Shown here piece after piece: positions 1 through 7,369 of a stretch of 64,000 nt of DNA. The position numbers and the translations under genes were made by a program. How positions within the stretch are numbered: the stretch's first letter is position 1; every line of letters begins with the position of its first letter. Origin of the DNA: Prochlorococcus sp. AG-409-M05. Lineage in GTDB: Bacteria; Cyanobacteriota; Cyanobacteriia; PCC-6307; Cyanobiaceae. The stretch is from positions 62,001 through 126,000 of the forward strand of contig QCKJ01000002.1 of assembly GCA_003215435.1 (NCBI GenBank). Reading direction: 5' to 3'. The notes under the pieces are model-generated. The model made no database searches. It was not told where the DNA came from and worked only from the letters and a program-made list of their open reading frames with translations.

Positions 1-562
1 TGAGGACCATATAACCAGCAAAATCGTCCGCTTTATAGAGAATGTTGGGAGGTTTCTTCGTTTCTTTGAGAGAGAATGTCACAAGCAAATCTTGATCATC
101 TTGCTCCATGACTCCAATCCAACGTTTTCTTGGGAGGTCAATTAGTCCGTCTGCCAATGGGCCTATTCCTTCCCGTGAAAGACGTATGGGGCTTTCGTAG
201 GGGAATAGAGAAAATTGATCTGCGCCCGAATCTTTAACACTCTGCCAACGTTGTGACCATAGGCAGCCATCAGAATCATCTATCCAACAAAGATGTAGTT
301 GGCCGTTTTCATAAGCTGTTGCTAGTGGAGAGCCTCCATAAATATGTACCCTCGTCCTCAGATTGATCGGAGCTGGAGTTAATTCCAAAGGAGCAATATC
401 TGATCTACCCCATGGGCGAATGAGAGCGGTTGTCCGTCCATTTTCATGGGGTCTTTGCTCTAACCAAATCACCCATTGATTAATTATTTGTGGTTCTAGC
501 AGCTTCGGATTTTGCCCAAGTGCAAGATCTGCCGAAATTGCTTGGACTTTTCTTTTCTTCAT
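1..562 (-). CDS. N-terminal part of an S9-type (prolyl oligopeptidase-like) hydrolase, truncated by window edge
   Basis: The frame opens with ATG at 562 (MKKRKVQAISADLALGQNP) and stays open to the window edge, giving 187 residues. It has the look of the beta-propeller that precedes the alpha/beta-hydrolase domain in cyanobacterial S9 peptidases: repeated short strands such as VIWLEQRP, TALIRPWG, YGGSPLA and RKRWIGVMEQDDQDLL. The YGGSPLA stretch is characteristic of that group. The catalytic domain lies outside the window, so activity cannot be judged. It is divergent from def, with 88 bp between the starts. It could also be a non-peptidase esterase of the same fold. Confidence 0.7.
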   Translation of the reverse strand, partial: MKKRKVQAISADLALGQNPKLLEPQIINQWVIWLEQRPHENGRTTALIRPWGRSDIAPLELTPAPINLRTRVHIYGGSPLATAYENGQLHLCWIDDSDGCLWSQRWQSVKDSGADQFSLFPYESPIRLSREGIGPLADGLIDLPRKRWIGVMEQDDQDLLVTFSLKETKKPPNILYKADDFAGYMVL

Positions 563-650
563 ATTTCACCAGGATTGGTTGCTTTAAGAGGGCTTGAGAA
601 AAAAAATTGACACCTGCCTAATATCATTGGTCTACTTAGAAGTTTTTGTT

Positions 651-1259
651 TTGGCTCGAAGCTTTGCTCAGTTGGCACGTAATGCCGAAAAAAACAAGGC
701 TTCCATTGTGGTTGATAAGACACCACTGGAGAGCCCTCCCTTAGAGATACATACTCTTGGAGACGAGACTTTGCGTAAACCAGCACGTCGAATCGGAAAG
801 GTTGATGAATCGATTCGAGAAATCATTAGGGACATGCTTCGCAGTATGTACTCTGCTAAAGGCATTGGCCTTGCTGCCCCACAGGTGGGAATTCATACGC
901 AGTTATTAGTTATTGATACGGACTTGGAAACTCCTAGTACGCCTCCATTGGTTTTGATAAACCCTGAGATCATTGCATCTGGTGCAAGTCTAGAAACCTA
1001 TGAAGAAGGCTGTTTGAGCATCCCTGGGGTTTATTTAAATGTGGTTAGGCCTTCCGAAATTAAACTGAGTTATAGAGATGAGATGGGCCGACCTAGAAAA
1101 ATGAATGCTGATGGACTTGTGGCTCGATGTATTCAACATGAGCTGGATCACCTCAACGGAGTCCTTTTCGTGGATCGGGTGACAGATAAAGCTGAATTAA
1201 CTCGTGAATTGAATGAGCATGGATTTCATGAAAACGATGTTAGGGGGATAGATAGATAG
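651..1259 (+). CDS. def: Peptide deformylase
   Basis: Removes the formyl group from the N-terminal methionine of nascent proteins, a metal-dependent cytosolic reaction. All three family motifs are present: GIGLAAPQVG (residues 71-80), EGCLSIPG (119-126, metal-binding Cys) and HELDH (163-167, two metal-binding His and catalytic Glu). The frame extends upstream to a TTG at 594, but the TTG at 651 gives the start MARSFAQLARNAEK and a 202-residue protein, the usual size for marine picocyanobacteria, so I chose it. Divergent from the S9-type gene and followed by rpsU. The start is the only uncertain part. Confidence 0.93.
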   Translation: MARSFAQLARNAEKNKASIVVDKTPLESPPLEIHTLGDETLRKPARRIGKVDESIREIIRDMLRSMYSAKGIGLAAPQVGIHTQLLVIDTDLETPSTPPLVLINPEIIASGASLETYEEGCLSIPGVYLNVVRPSEIKLSYRDEMGRPRKMNADGLVARCIQHELDHLNGVLFVDRVTDKAELTRELNEHGFHENDVRGIDR

Positions 1260-1418
1260 AGAATCAAGTTGGCTTTTGCAGCAGAGATGTTCTTTTTCAG
1301 TTTTAGAAAATAATTACTGGAAATGTTTCTACTTAAAAGATTTTTCTTGAATAAGAGGTTTTTCGGGTTCTAAGAGTGCCCTCTTGCTAGATTCACACGT
1401 TGGATTTCACAATTTTTT

Positions 1419-1589
1419 ATGACTCAGGTCACGGTTGGGGAAAATGAGGGTATTGAATCGGCTCTCCGCAGATTTAAGAGACAGGTTTCTAAGGCGGGGA
1501 TTTTTGCGGATTTAAAGAGGCTTCGTCATCATGAAACTCCAATCGAGAAATACAAGCGCAAGGCCCAACAGCGTCGCCGTCGCCGGTAA
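1419..1589 (+). CDS. rpsU: 30S ribosomal protein S21
   Basis: A 56-residue basic protein ([19 protein letters not shown] at the start, ending in a run of Arg after KAQQ). This matches bS21, which sits on the 30S platform near the mRNA exit and helps initiation. The conserved parts are [15 protein letters not shown] and the Arg-rich tail. Start ATG at 1419. It stands alone between def and a 47-residue conserved small protein. Confidence 0.93.
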   Translation: MTQVTVGENEGIESALRRFKRQVSKAGIFADLKRLRHHETPIEKYKRKAQQRRRRR

Positions 1590-1703
1590 GCCTTGATTTT
1601 TAAGTTTTGATAATTGGTCTATTTAAGGCCAATCGGTGTATATACCTGTTGCCTAGATCTTGTCAGTGTGCAGACTGTAGATAGATGATCAGGATGATTA
1701 ACC

Positions 1704-1847
1704 ATGAGCATTGTCATGACAAGATTGCGTAACTGGTTTGGGGAAGCCCTTGAATACACAATGGGTAAACCTTCTGACGTAAAGCATCAACCCCCTGCTA
1801 TTGGTATTCAGCCTTATAGGGATAAGCCCGAAAAAGTTCACTATTAG
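1704..1847 (+). CDS. Small conserved hypothetical protein (47 aa)
   Basis: ATG at 1704 to TAG at 1845-1847 encodes a 47-residue protein starting MSIVMTRLRNWFGEALEY and ending PYRDKPEKVHY. It is Trp/Pro-rich at the centre (WFGEALEYTMGKPSD, QPPAIGIQPYR) and lacks a signal peptide or membrane segment. The ordered, proline-containing composition and position between rpsU and a HIT gene suggest a real gene, but I do not recognise a function. The start could also be the second Met, four codons in. Confidence 0.6.
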   Translation: MSIVMTRLRNWFGEALEYTMGKPSDVKHQPPAIGIQPYRDKPEKVHY

Positions 1848-2079
1848 CAGCAGGTCAAAACTGTCTGCAAGGTTCGTCCAGAGCCAACCTTTTGTGTTTT
1901 CCGTTCTTCATAGAGTAGTACGCAGATAATCTTTGTTCTGACTAGAATTAAGATCTCATAATGGGTTTGCTAGGCCTGCAAACAAATCTTCATTGCGCTG
2001 TTTTGGTGATGGAAATTAGAATGTTTCTGTGAAGAAACTAGTTAAACCCTTCTATTCAAGGATCAATTAGCGAGTATTT

Positions 2080-2418
2080 ATGGCTGGAGATACTATTTTT
2101 GGGAAAATACTACGTGGGGAGATCCCCTCTGATGAAGTCTTTAGTGACGATAAATGTTTGGCTTTTAGGGATATACAGCCACAAGCACCCATTCATATTC
2201 TGGTAATTCCACGTAAGCCATTAACAAGTCTTCTAGAAGCGAAGCCGGAAGATACAGAGCTTCTTGGTCATTTGCTTTTAGTAGCCAAGAAGGTCGCCAG
2301 AAATGAAGGTTTGACTAGTTGGCGTACTGTTATAAATACTGGGGAGAGGTCAGGACAGACTGTTTTTCACTTACATCTACATGTGATTGGCGGTCGAGAA
2401 CTTGGCTGGCCTCCATAA
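2080..2418 (+). CDS. HIT family nucleotide-binding protein
   Basis: 112 residues with the histidine-triad motif HLHLH at residues 97-101, preceded by the family's FRDIQPQAPIHILVIPRKP block (about 29-47). HIT (HINT/protein kinase C inhibitor-like) proteins hydrolyse or bind nucleoside phosphoramidates and related nucleotides; the substrate here is unknown. Its TAA (2416-2418) overlaps the ATG of the ABC exporter by one base, so the two are probably translated together, followed by an hli gene with the same one-base overlap. Confidence 0.9.
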   Translation: MAGDTIFGKILRGEIPSDEVFSDDKCLAFRDIQPQAPIHILVIPRKPLTSLLEAKPEDTELLGHLLLVAKKVARNEGLTSWRTVINTGERSGQTVFHLHLHVIGGRELGWPP

Positions 2419-4442
2419 TGGATGGTCAAAGTCCTGATACTGATAACTTTTTTATGTCTTTGAAACCTCTGCAGGCCTTTCGAAATCAGCTTGGAAAGTT
2501 ACAGAGGCTTGCTCAGCCCTACTTTCTTCCAATCGAAGAGACCAATGCTTGGCAGTTTGTTCTTCTTATTTTTGCCCTGTTAGTTGTAGTTGTTGGTGTC
2601 ACTTTCTTACTGCTTACAGGTGTAGTAGGAGTTACCGGCATTTTTATTCCTGAATTTCAGAGGCGCTTTTTGCCGGGTGTCCCAAATACGATTTCTGATC
2701 TGTGGAATAGCCCTATTGGTCCACTGATTACTGTTTTGATGCTTGGTGGGCTTTCATGCTTTGCAGCTTTCCGCTCAAAACTGCGAAATGGAAGATGGCT
2801 CCCATGGCTTCTATTGGGAATGATTTTGCTATTAATACTTGTAATCAATGGAATTAATGTAGGGATAAGCTTTGTTGCTCGTAATGTAGAGAATGCCCTT
2901 GTGGGATATGACCAACAAGGGTTTTGGAATGTAGTAACAATCTATGCATTTTGTTTAATTCTAGCCCTACCAATACGTGCTTTTCAAAGTTACCTTGTCC
3001 CTCGATTAGGTCTCCTATGGAGAGAATGGTTAAGTGGTAAGATGTTAAGCCGATATTTAAGTAATAGAGCCTATTATTTGTTAAACCCTAATGATGAGGA
3101 TGCAGAGGAGATTGACAATCCAGACCAAAGAATATCTCAGGATACTGCAAGCTTTACTAATACAAGTCTAAGTGTTTCTGTTGAGGTTCTTGCTGCACTT
3201 CTTACTTTTTTTAGTTTTATAATTGTCCTTTGGACCATTAGTTCCAAGCTGGCCTTATGGCTATTTATTTATTCACTATTTGGTACAACAGTTGTAGTTT
3301 TTGCTAGCAGAAGACTAGTATCACTTAATAATCTTCAATTAAAGTTAGAAGCTGACTTTAGGTATGGCTTGGTACATATTCGGGATAATGCAGAATCTAT
3401 AGCTTTTTACCGAGGAGAGAAACAAGAATCTAGAGAGGCAGAAAGACGTTTGGATAGCGCCATCCGTAATTATAATAGATTGATTATTTGGGAAGCATTA
3501 ATAAGTGTTATTCAGAGGTCTTATGATTATTTTTCAAGATTTTTGCCTTGGTTAGTAATTGCACCAATATATTTTGCTAGAGAAGTTGATTTTGGTGTTT
3601 TTGGGCAAGCTTTTATTGCTTTTAGCCAGGTTCTTGGCTCGGTTAGTTATATAGTTAATAATATTGATCGTTTGGCAGCGTTCTCAGCCTCAATAAGCAG
3701 GCTTGAGGCTTTTCAGGGAAAAGTTGAAGAGATAGGGAGAGTTGAAAATGTTTTAGGTGAGCAAATCGAACGATCGGATGCTTCAATTTTGCTTAGAAAT
3801 GTTGATTTAGTTCTCCCACAAACTAAGAGATGTCTTATTAAGAACCTCAGCCTTGAAGTTGCTTCAGGTCAGAGAGTACTGGTTGTAGGTCCGAGTGGAT
3901 GTGGAAAAACTTCATTCCTTAGAATGGTTAGTGGCTTATGGCAGCCTGGTGCTGGGGTTATCCAAAGGCCTAGCCTTTCTGATCTGTTGTTTATTCCTCA
4001 AAAACCATACATGATTTTGGGGAGTCTTCGTGAACAGCTTTGCTACCCAAAGGATTCTGGACGCTTTAGTAATCAGCATCTACGTAGTGTTCTAGAGGAA
4101 GTTTGTTTGCCCGAATTAAATGATCGCTATCCAGATTTTGATATCAAGCAAGACTGGCCTAGATTGTTATCACTTGGTGAACAACAAAGGCTTGCCTTCG
4201 CTCGTTTACTACTAAATTCACCTCGTGTTGTTGTTCTTGATGAGGCAACCAGTGCGCTGGATGTTAAAACTGAAAAACATCTATATGAATTACTTATGCA
4301 GAGGGATATGGCTTTCGTAAGTGTTGGTCATCGTCCCACTCTTCGAGAATTCCACGAGACTGTTCTCGAACTTGATGGCCATGGAGGTTGGAAATTGATT
4401 CCAGCCTCGGCCTATGACTTCAACACCGGTAAATCTTTCTGA
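2418..4442 (+). CDS. ABC half-transporter, fused permease and ATPase (SbmA/BacA or ABC-D-like)
   Basis: 674 residues from ATG at 2418, which overlaps the stop of the HIT gene by one base. The N-terminal half has about six hydrophobic helices (for example FVLLIFALLVVVVGVTFLLL and WLPWLLLGMILLLILVI). The C-terminal ATPase has Walker A GPSGCGKT (about 490-497), signature LSLGEQQRLA (about 583) and Walker B VVVLDEATSALD (about 606). The architecture and the LSLGEQ signature fit the SbmA/BacA and ABC-D (peroxisomal fatty-acyl type) group, which move peptides or acyl compounds. The substrate is not identifiable. Operon with HIT and hli suggests a stress-linked role, an inference. Confidence 0.85.
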   Translation: MDGQSPDTDNFFMSLKPLQAFRNQLGKLQRLAQPYFLPIEETNAWQFVLLIFALLVVVVGVTFLLLTGVVGVTGIFIPEFQRRFLPGVPNTISDLWNSPIGPLITVLMLGGLSCFAAFRSKLRNGRWLPWLLLGMILLLILVINGINVGISFVARNVENALVGYDQQGFWNVVTIYAFCLILALPIRAFQSYLVPRLGLLWREWLSGKMLSRYLSNRAYYLLNPNDEDAEEIDNPDQRISQDTASFTNTSLSVSVEVLAALLTFFSFIIVLWTISSKLALWLFIYSLFGTTVVVFASRRLVSLNNLQLKLEADFRYGLVHIRDNAESIAFYRGEKQESREAERRLDSAIRNYNRLIIWEALISVIQRSYDYFSRFLPWLVIAPIYFAREVDFGVFGQAFIAFSQVLGSVSYIVNNIDRLAAFSASISRLEAFQGKVEEIGRVENVLGEQIERSDASILLRNVDLVLPQTKRCLIKNLSLEVASGQRVLVVGPSGCGKTSFLRMVSGLWQPGAGVIQRPSLSDLLFIPQKPYMILGSLREQLCYPKDSGRFSNQHLRSVLEEVCLPELNDRYPDFDIKQDWPRLLSLGEQQRLAFARLLLNSPRVVVLDEATSALDVKTEKHLYELLMQRDMAFVSVGHRPTLREFHETVLELDGHGGWKLIPASAYDFNTGKSF

Positions 4443-4681
4443 TGGATCCATTACCTGAATCACAAGCTCCTATTGAATCTCAGAAGGTCAATAGTGAAAC
4501 AGAAACACTGCAAAGTCCTGCCTCAACTAGTGCTACAACAGATGATGTCCCCGCGTTTGGTTGGAGCTCATATGCTGAAAGGGTGAACGGGCGATTTGCA
4601 ATGATTGGGTTCTTTGCGTTGTTATTGATTGAGGCATTTAGCAAAGATACTTTTTTGCATTGGTCCGGTCTTGTCAGATAA
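4442..4681 (+). CDS. hli: High-light-inducible protein (Hli / small CAB-like)
   Basis: 79 residues: a hydrophilic N-terminal extension of about 40 residues, then the single chlorophyll-binding helix with the motif AERVNGRFAMIGF (residues 45-57; Glu46, Asn49 and Arg51 are the pigment-binding residues). Hli proteins sit in the thylakoid membrane, bind chlorophyll and carotenoid, and protect photosystems during stress. The ATG overlaps the TGA of the ABC exporter by one base, making HIT / ABC / hli one transcription unit. The tail after the helix is short (SKDTFLHWSGLVR). I cannot assign a specific hli subtype. Confidence 0.9.
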   Translation: MDPLPESQAPIESQKVNSETETLQSPASTSATTDDVPAFGWSSYAERVNGRFAMIGFFALLLIEAFSKDTFLHWSGLVR

Positions 4682-4698
4682 CTTTTTAACAACCAGAA

Positions 4699-5205
4699 TC
4701 ATCTTGGTAGTTGGATGATATCTACATCCCATCTACCATCTCTACTAACTTGTATAGCTAGAACTCTGCCAGTACCATTGAGGCTTACATGTCTTGGGAT
4801 GCCTTGAGGAGTTATGTCTAGGAATTGAATTGTCTCTAGATTTCGGCGATATAGAAGTAATTCTGTTCTTTCACCGCGCTGTCTTATAAGTGCTATACGG
4901 TCACCATATGCATTTACGCTGACACTGATTGGTTGTGCATCAGGTCGATTTAGTCCTGGGAGTGGAACTTGTCTACCATTCAGTAGATTAATTAGTTCGA
5001 TTCGCTCTCGTCCATCTCGAAGGGCGAGTGTCCCTAGCCATTCGTTACCAAGAGATGGGTTTCGATGACTGTTAGCAGACCTCAGAAGAGAGTTGTTTAT
5101 CGATTTAATGGGGATAGGATTTCCTCTGCTGCAAGAACTTAGACTAGTTACCACAACCGCAATAAGAACCGTTTTAAGTAAGCCTATGGATGGGATCAAA
5201 ATCAT
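4699..5205 (-). CDS. TolB-like beta-propeller lipoprotein (second of a pair)
   Basis: 168 residues from ATG at 5205, which overlaps the stop of the upstream paralogue in an ATGA arrangement. The N-terminus is a lipoprotein signal (LLKTVLIAVVVTSLSSC, lipobox LSSC at about 22-25). The rest contains PD40/TolB-type repeats with the pattern S.N..G..IAL...G....LLLYR (NAYGDRIALIRQRGERTELL and GTGRVLAIQVSRDGRWDV). Only about three blades fit in this length, and the neighbour has about three more. It is probably anchored in a membrane facing the periplasm. Function unknown; translational coupling implies stoichiometric expression with the neighbour. Confidence 0.65.
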   Translation of the reverse strand: MILIPSIGLLKTVLIAVVVTSLSSCSRGNPIPIKSINNSLLRSANSHRNPSLGNEWLGTLALRDGRERIELINLLNGRQVPLPGLNRPDAQPISVSVNAYGDRIALIRQRGERTELLLYRRNLETIQFLDITPQGIPRHVSLNGTGRVLAIQVSRDGRWDVDIIQLPR

Positions 5206-5750
5206 TCGTCTCTAATTAATGGTCGCGTTGTTCTTGTAATACCGCTTGGCAGGTCTGGCTCGAGGATTTTTGTAAGGTCGAAGATTTCAACTTGCCATTT
5301 ACCTTGATTGATTAATTCAAATGCAATTTTCCGGGCATCAGGGGATATCTTCAGGCTTATTGGTTGACGTTCTGCTCTAAGGGGGAGGCGATGTATTTGG
5401 CCTGTGAGCAGATCTTCGATAACTGCAAGACGACGGTTACCCTGTTGGGTGATGATTGCAAGATACCTTCCATTCCAGCTAAGTGATGGTGAAGTATGTG
5501 GTTGGTGTCGGTACAGATGCCTTAAGGGAATTCTTCCACCACTTCTTAGATTGCGTAGTTGAACTGTGGAACGTCCCTGCTGGTCAATAATTACTGCAAG
5601 CTTTTCTCCATTTCCACTTATTGAGGGCTCTTGTTGGTTTCCAGTGAGCAAACCTCTTGTATTCCTTTCAACTCTGAAACTGCAACTTGAAAGAAGACAG
5701 ATGCAGCAAGAGATAGAAATTCTCTTGAATTTTTGAATGACTTTCTTCAG
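5202..5750 (-). CDS. TolB-like beta-propeller lipoprotein (first of a pair) with apparent non-canonical start
   Basis: From the first TTG (5651) the frame would give 149 residues without any export signal. Reading the same frame upstream to the CTG at 5748-5750 adds KKVIQKFKRISISC followed by CICLLSSC, a basic N-terminus, hydrophobic core and lipobox (LSSC) typical of a lipoprotein, giving 182 residues. No ATG/GTG/TTG exists in that extension, so translation should begin at CTG (overlapping the TGA of ycf66 as CTGA) or at ATT (5736-5738). The body carries PD40 repeats (SISGNGEKLAVIIDQQGRST, SWNGRYLAIITQQGNRR, SPDARKIAFELINQGKW). It lies in an operon ycf66 / this gene / second lipoprotein. Confidence 0.6.
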   Translation of the reverse strand: MKKVIQKFKRISISCCICLLSSCSFRVERNTRGLLTGNQQEPSISGNGEKLAVIIDQQGRSTVQLRNLRSGGRIPLRHLYRHQPHTSPSLSWNGRYLAIITQQGNRRLAVIEDLLTGQIHRLPLRAERQPISLKISPDARKIAFELINQGKWQVEIFDLTKILEPDLPSGITRTTRPLIRDE

Positions 5751-6727
5751 TTGTCGAAGCGAGAATTATTGTCCCGAGGCCTTGGGCCCCTTGTAGCTTT
5801 TCGACCTGAGGGTGTTTGGGAGTAAGCAGTTGATGAAGAAGTTGCTTTGCTTCTATTTGCAGGTGTATCTGAAGCTGATGATGATTCTACTTTTCTACTC
5901 GCTCGAGATCTAGAGGGTGAATAAGCTGCATCTTCTGCATCTTGACGAAGAGAGGGATTCCCTGGCCGATTCGTATTGTTAGTTACTCTGGGATTACTGG
6001 CATCACGAGTGTTCTTGATTTCTTGGCGAACTTGTCTTTCAGGGTTAGCAGTGGGTCTACTTCCTCTTCTTTGTTCCTGACGACGATTTCGTCGTTCTCC
6101 AAAACGAGAATTGCTGTCTCCCTCGGATTCCTCTTGATTTCTCTGGAACCTAGCCATCCGCCTAGCGCGCTCTGAAGGTTCGCCCCAATCACTCTCTTCA
6201 TTTCTATCAGCTCGTCTTCGACTTGCGGCTTGTTCTGGAATTGCCGCCCTAGTAGTACGTCTTGGGCGGTAGAACTCTTCCTCCGTGGGTTCACTATCAA
6301 AGCTTGCTTGGCTTGAGAATCTTCTGCGACGAGGTTGGAAGTCTTCGAACCTTTCATATGAATCATATGAGTCATCCCAGTCTTCTCTTTGTCCACTTCC
6401 GACTGGTCCACGGGGGGAAACTTGATCTTCGTCAAAATAAGACGAGCGACGTGCTTGATCTGCTGAAATTCCTCTTAAGCGAACACTTTCATATGCAAAG
6501 AAAACAGTGGTACCTGCAAGTAGGAATTGGCCAAATTGCAAGATTGGATCCAGTCTCCAAGCCTGAAAGAAAAGAATTCCACCGCAAAGAAGACCAATAG
6601 CGGCAAAAAATACGTCGTAATCTCTTGCAAGGGCTGGCTTGAATGATCTTAAGAAATAGAGTCCAGCACCACAAACCATAAGCACGATCCCAACAAGGCT
6701 GGCAAAATTCGTGCTGAAATTGACCAC
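5747..6727 (-). CDS. ycf66: Ycf66 family protein
   Basis: 326 residues starting at GTG (6727; MVNFSTNFASLVGIVLMVCG). The first 85 residues hold about three hydrophobic segments (LVGIVLMVCGAGLYFL, VFFAAIGLLCGGILFF, FGQFLLAGTTVFFAYESVRLR), matching the Ycf66 N-terminal domain of cyanobacteria and plastids. From about residue 90 the protein becomes a long Arg/Ser/Asn-rich, low-complexity tail (RRRRFSSQASF, RRNRRQEQRRGSRP, ATRGPRPRDNNS). The function of Ycf66 is not known to me. The stop overlaps a CTG that may start the next gene. Upstream lie psbX and a hairpin. Confidence 0.8.
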   Translation of the reverse strand: MVNFSTNFASLVGIVLMVCGAGLYFLRSFKPALARDYDVFFAAIGLLCGGILFFQAWRLDPILQFGQFLLAGTTVFFAYESVRLRGISADQARRSSYFDEDQVSPRGPVGSGQREDWDDSYDSYERFEDFQPRRRRFSSQASFDSEPTEEEFYRPRRTTRAAIPEQAASRRRADRNEESDWGEPSERARRMARFQRNQEESEGDSNSRFGERRNRRQEQRRGSRPTANPERQVRQEIKNTRDASNPRVTNNTNRPGNPSLRQDAEDAAYSPSRSRASRKVESSSASDTPANRSKATSSSTAYSQTPSGRKATRGPRPRDNNSRFDN

Positions 6728-6752
6728 AGTGGGGCCCCCTGTATACGAAATT

Positions 6753-6778
6753 GATAGTGGCTAAAAATAGCCACTATT
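6753..6778 (-). terminator. Hairpin between psbX and ycf66 (terminator or attenuator)
   Basis: ATAGTGGCTA (6754-6763) pairs perfectly with TAGCCACTAT (6768-6777) around an AAAA loop. It lies after the psbX stop and before the ycf66 GTG, both on the minus strand. The T-run after the stem is weak in the minus direction, so partial termination or mRNA end protection is more likely than full termination. Confidence 0.5.
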
Positions 6779-6824
6779 CTGCTAAGTCTAAGTAGGGCGC
6801 AAGGGCTTATAACCCTTTAGCTGC

Positions 6825-6938
6825 TTATCTGACGAGTTGGTCCTTTTGGCTGACCCACAATAGAGCTATAACAGCTGGAACTATGAGAACTACTGCTCCA
6901 ACAAGGCTGAGCAAAAAATTAATTGTGGATGGGCTCAT
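6825..6938 (-). CDS. psbX: Photosystem II small subunit PsbX
   Basis: 37 residues from ATG at 6938 to TAA at 6825: MSPSTINFLLSLVGAVVLIV, then PAVIALLWVSQKDQLVR. One transmembrane helix with the family's N-terminal (T/S)PS..NFL and C-terminal .SQKD..(R/K)R pattern fits PsbX, a single-helix thylakoid subunit near cytochrome b559 that affects quinone function in PSII. It lies directly upstream of ycf66. Confidence is limited by the short length. Confidence 0.7.
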   Translation of the reverse strand: MSPSTINFLLSLVGAVVLIVPAVIALLWVSQKDQLVR

Positions 6939-7028
6939 AGCATTTCAATGGACTGAGGAAATACAAGGACATAATAATGATTTTTGGTCCCTTTATACGA
7001 TGCTGATGAAGATGCGTTTAGCTTTGTG

Positions 7029-7346
7029 ATGCCATCGATCATTGAATTACTGCCAAAAGCCCATTTATTACTAGGACTTTTCTTGGCTTTTTGGACGATT
7101 GCTTTTTTGGTACGTATAGTTCTTACCTGGTATCCACAAGTCAACGTAAAACAAGGGTTTTGGCCAGTGGTGATCTGGCCAACTGAAGCTTGTCTGGCCA
7201 TTACAAGACGTATTATTCCCCCTATTGGAGGGGTGGATGTCACCCCAGTGATATGGGTTGGCTTGATCAGTCTTTTTAGAGAACTAGTGGTTGGTCAGCA
7301 GGGGCTGTTGTCTCAGATTCTGTTAAGAACGCAAGATATTTCTTAA
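7029..7346 (+). CDS. ycf19: YggT / Ycf19 family membrane protein
   Basis: 105 residues from ATG at 7029 (MPSIIELLPKAHLLLGLF). Two hydrophobic stretches flank the family motif VRIVLTWYPQV.....FWPVVIWPTEACLAITRRIIPPIGGVDVTPVIW, the pattern of the YggT domain (R..L.W.P......P.......T.P.L...R..IPP..G.D.SP). YggT/Ycf19 proteins have been linked to thylakoid or chloroplast nucleoid organisation and membrane protein function. The frame also opens at a TTG (6984), but that would add an uncharacteristic acidic leader. Divergent from psbX and convergent with accC. Confidence 0.85.
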   Translation: MPSIIELLPKAHLLLGLFLAFWTIAFLVRIVLTWYPQVNVKQGFWPVVIWPTEACLAITRRIIPPIGGVDVTPVIWVGLISLFRELVVGQQGLLSQILLRTQDIS

Positions 7347-7369
7347 GAGTTCAGTTCGTTTATTAACTC

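Noticed and set aside
601-650. TTGACA/TAATAT promoter-like boxes before def
   Set aside because: Spacing between the boxes is about 10 nt, too short for a sigma-70 promoter.
5942-6600. Several plus and minus frames inside ycf66
   Set aside because: Shadows produced by the Arg-rich, biased codon composition of the ycf66 tail.
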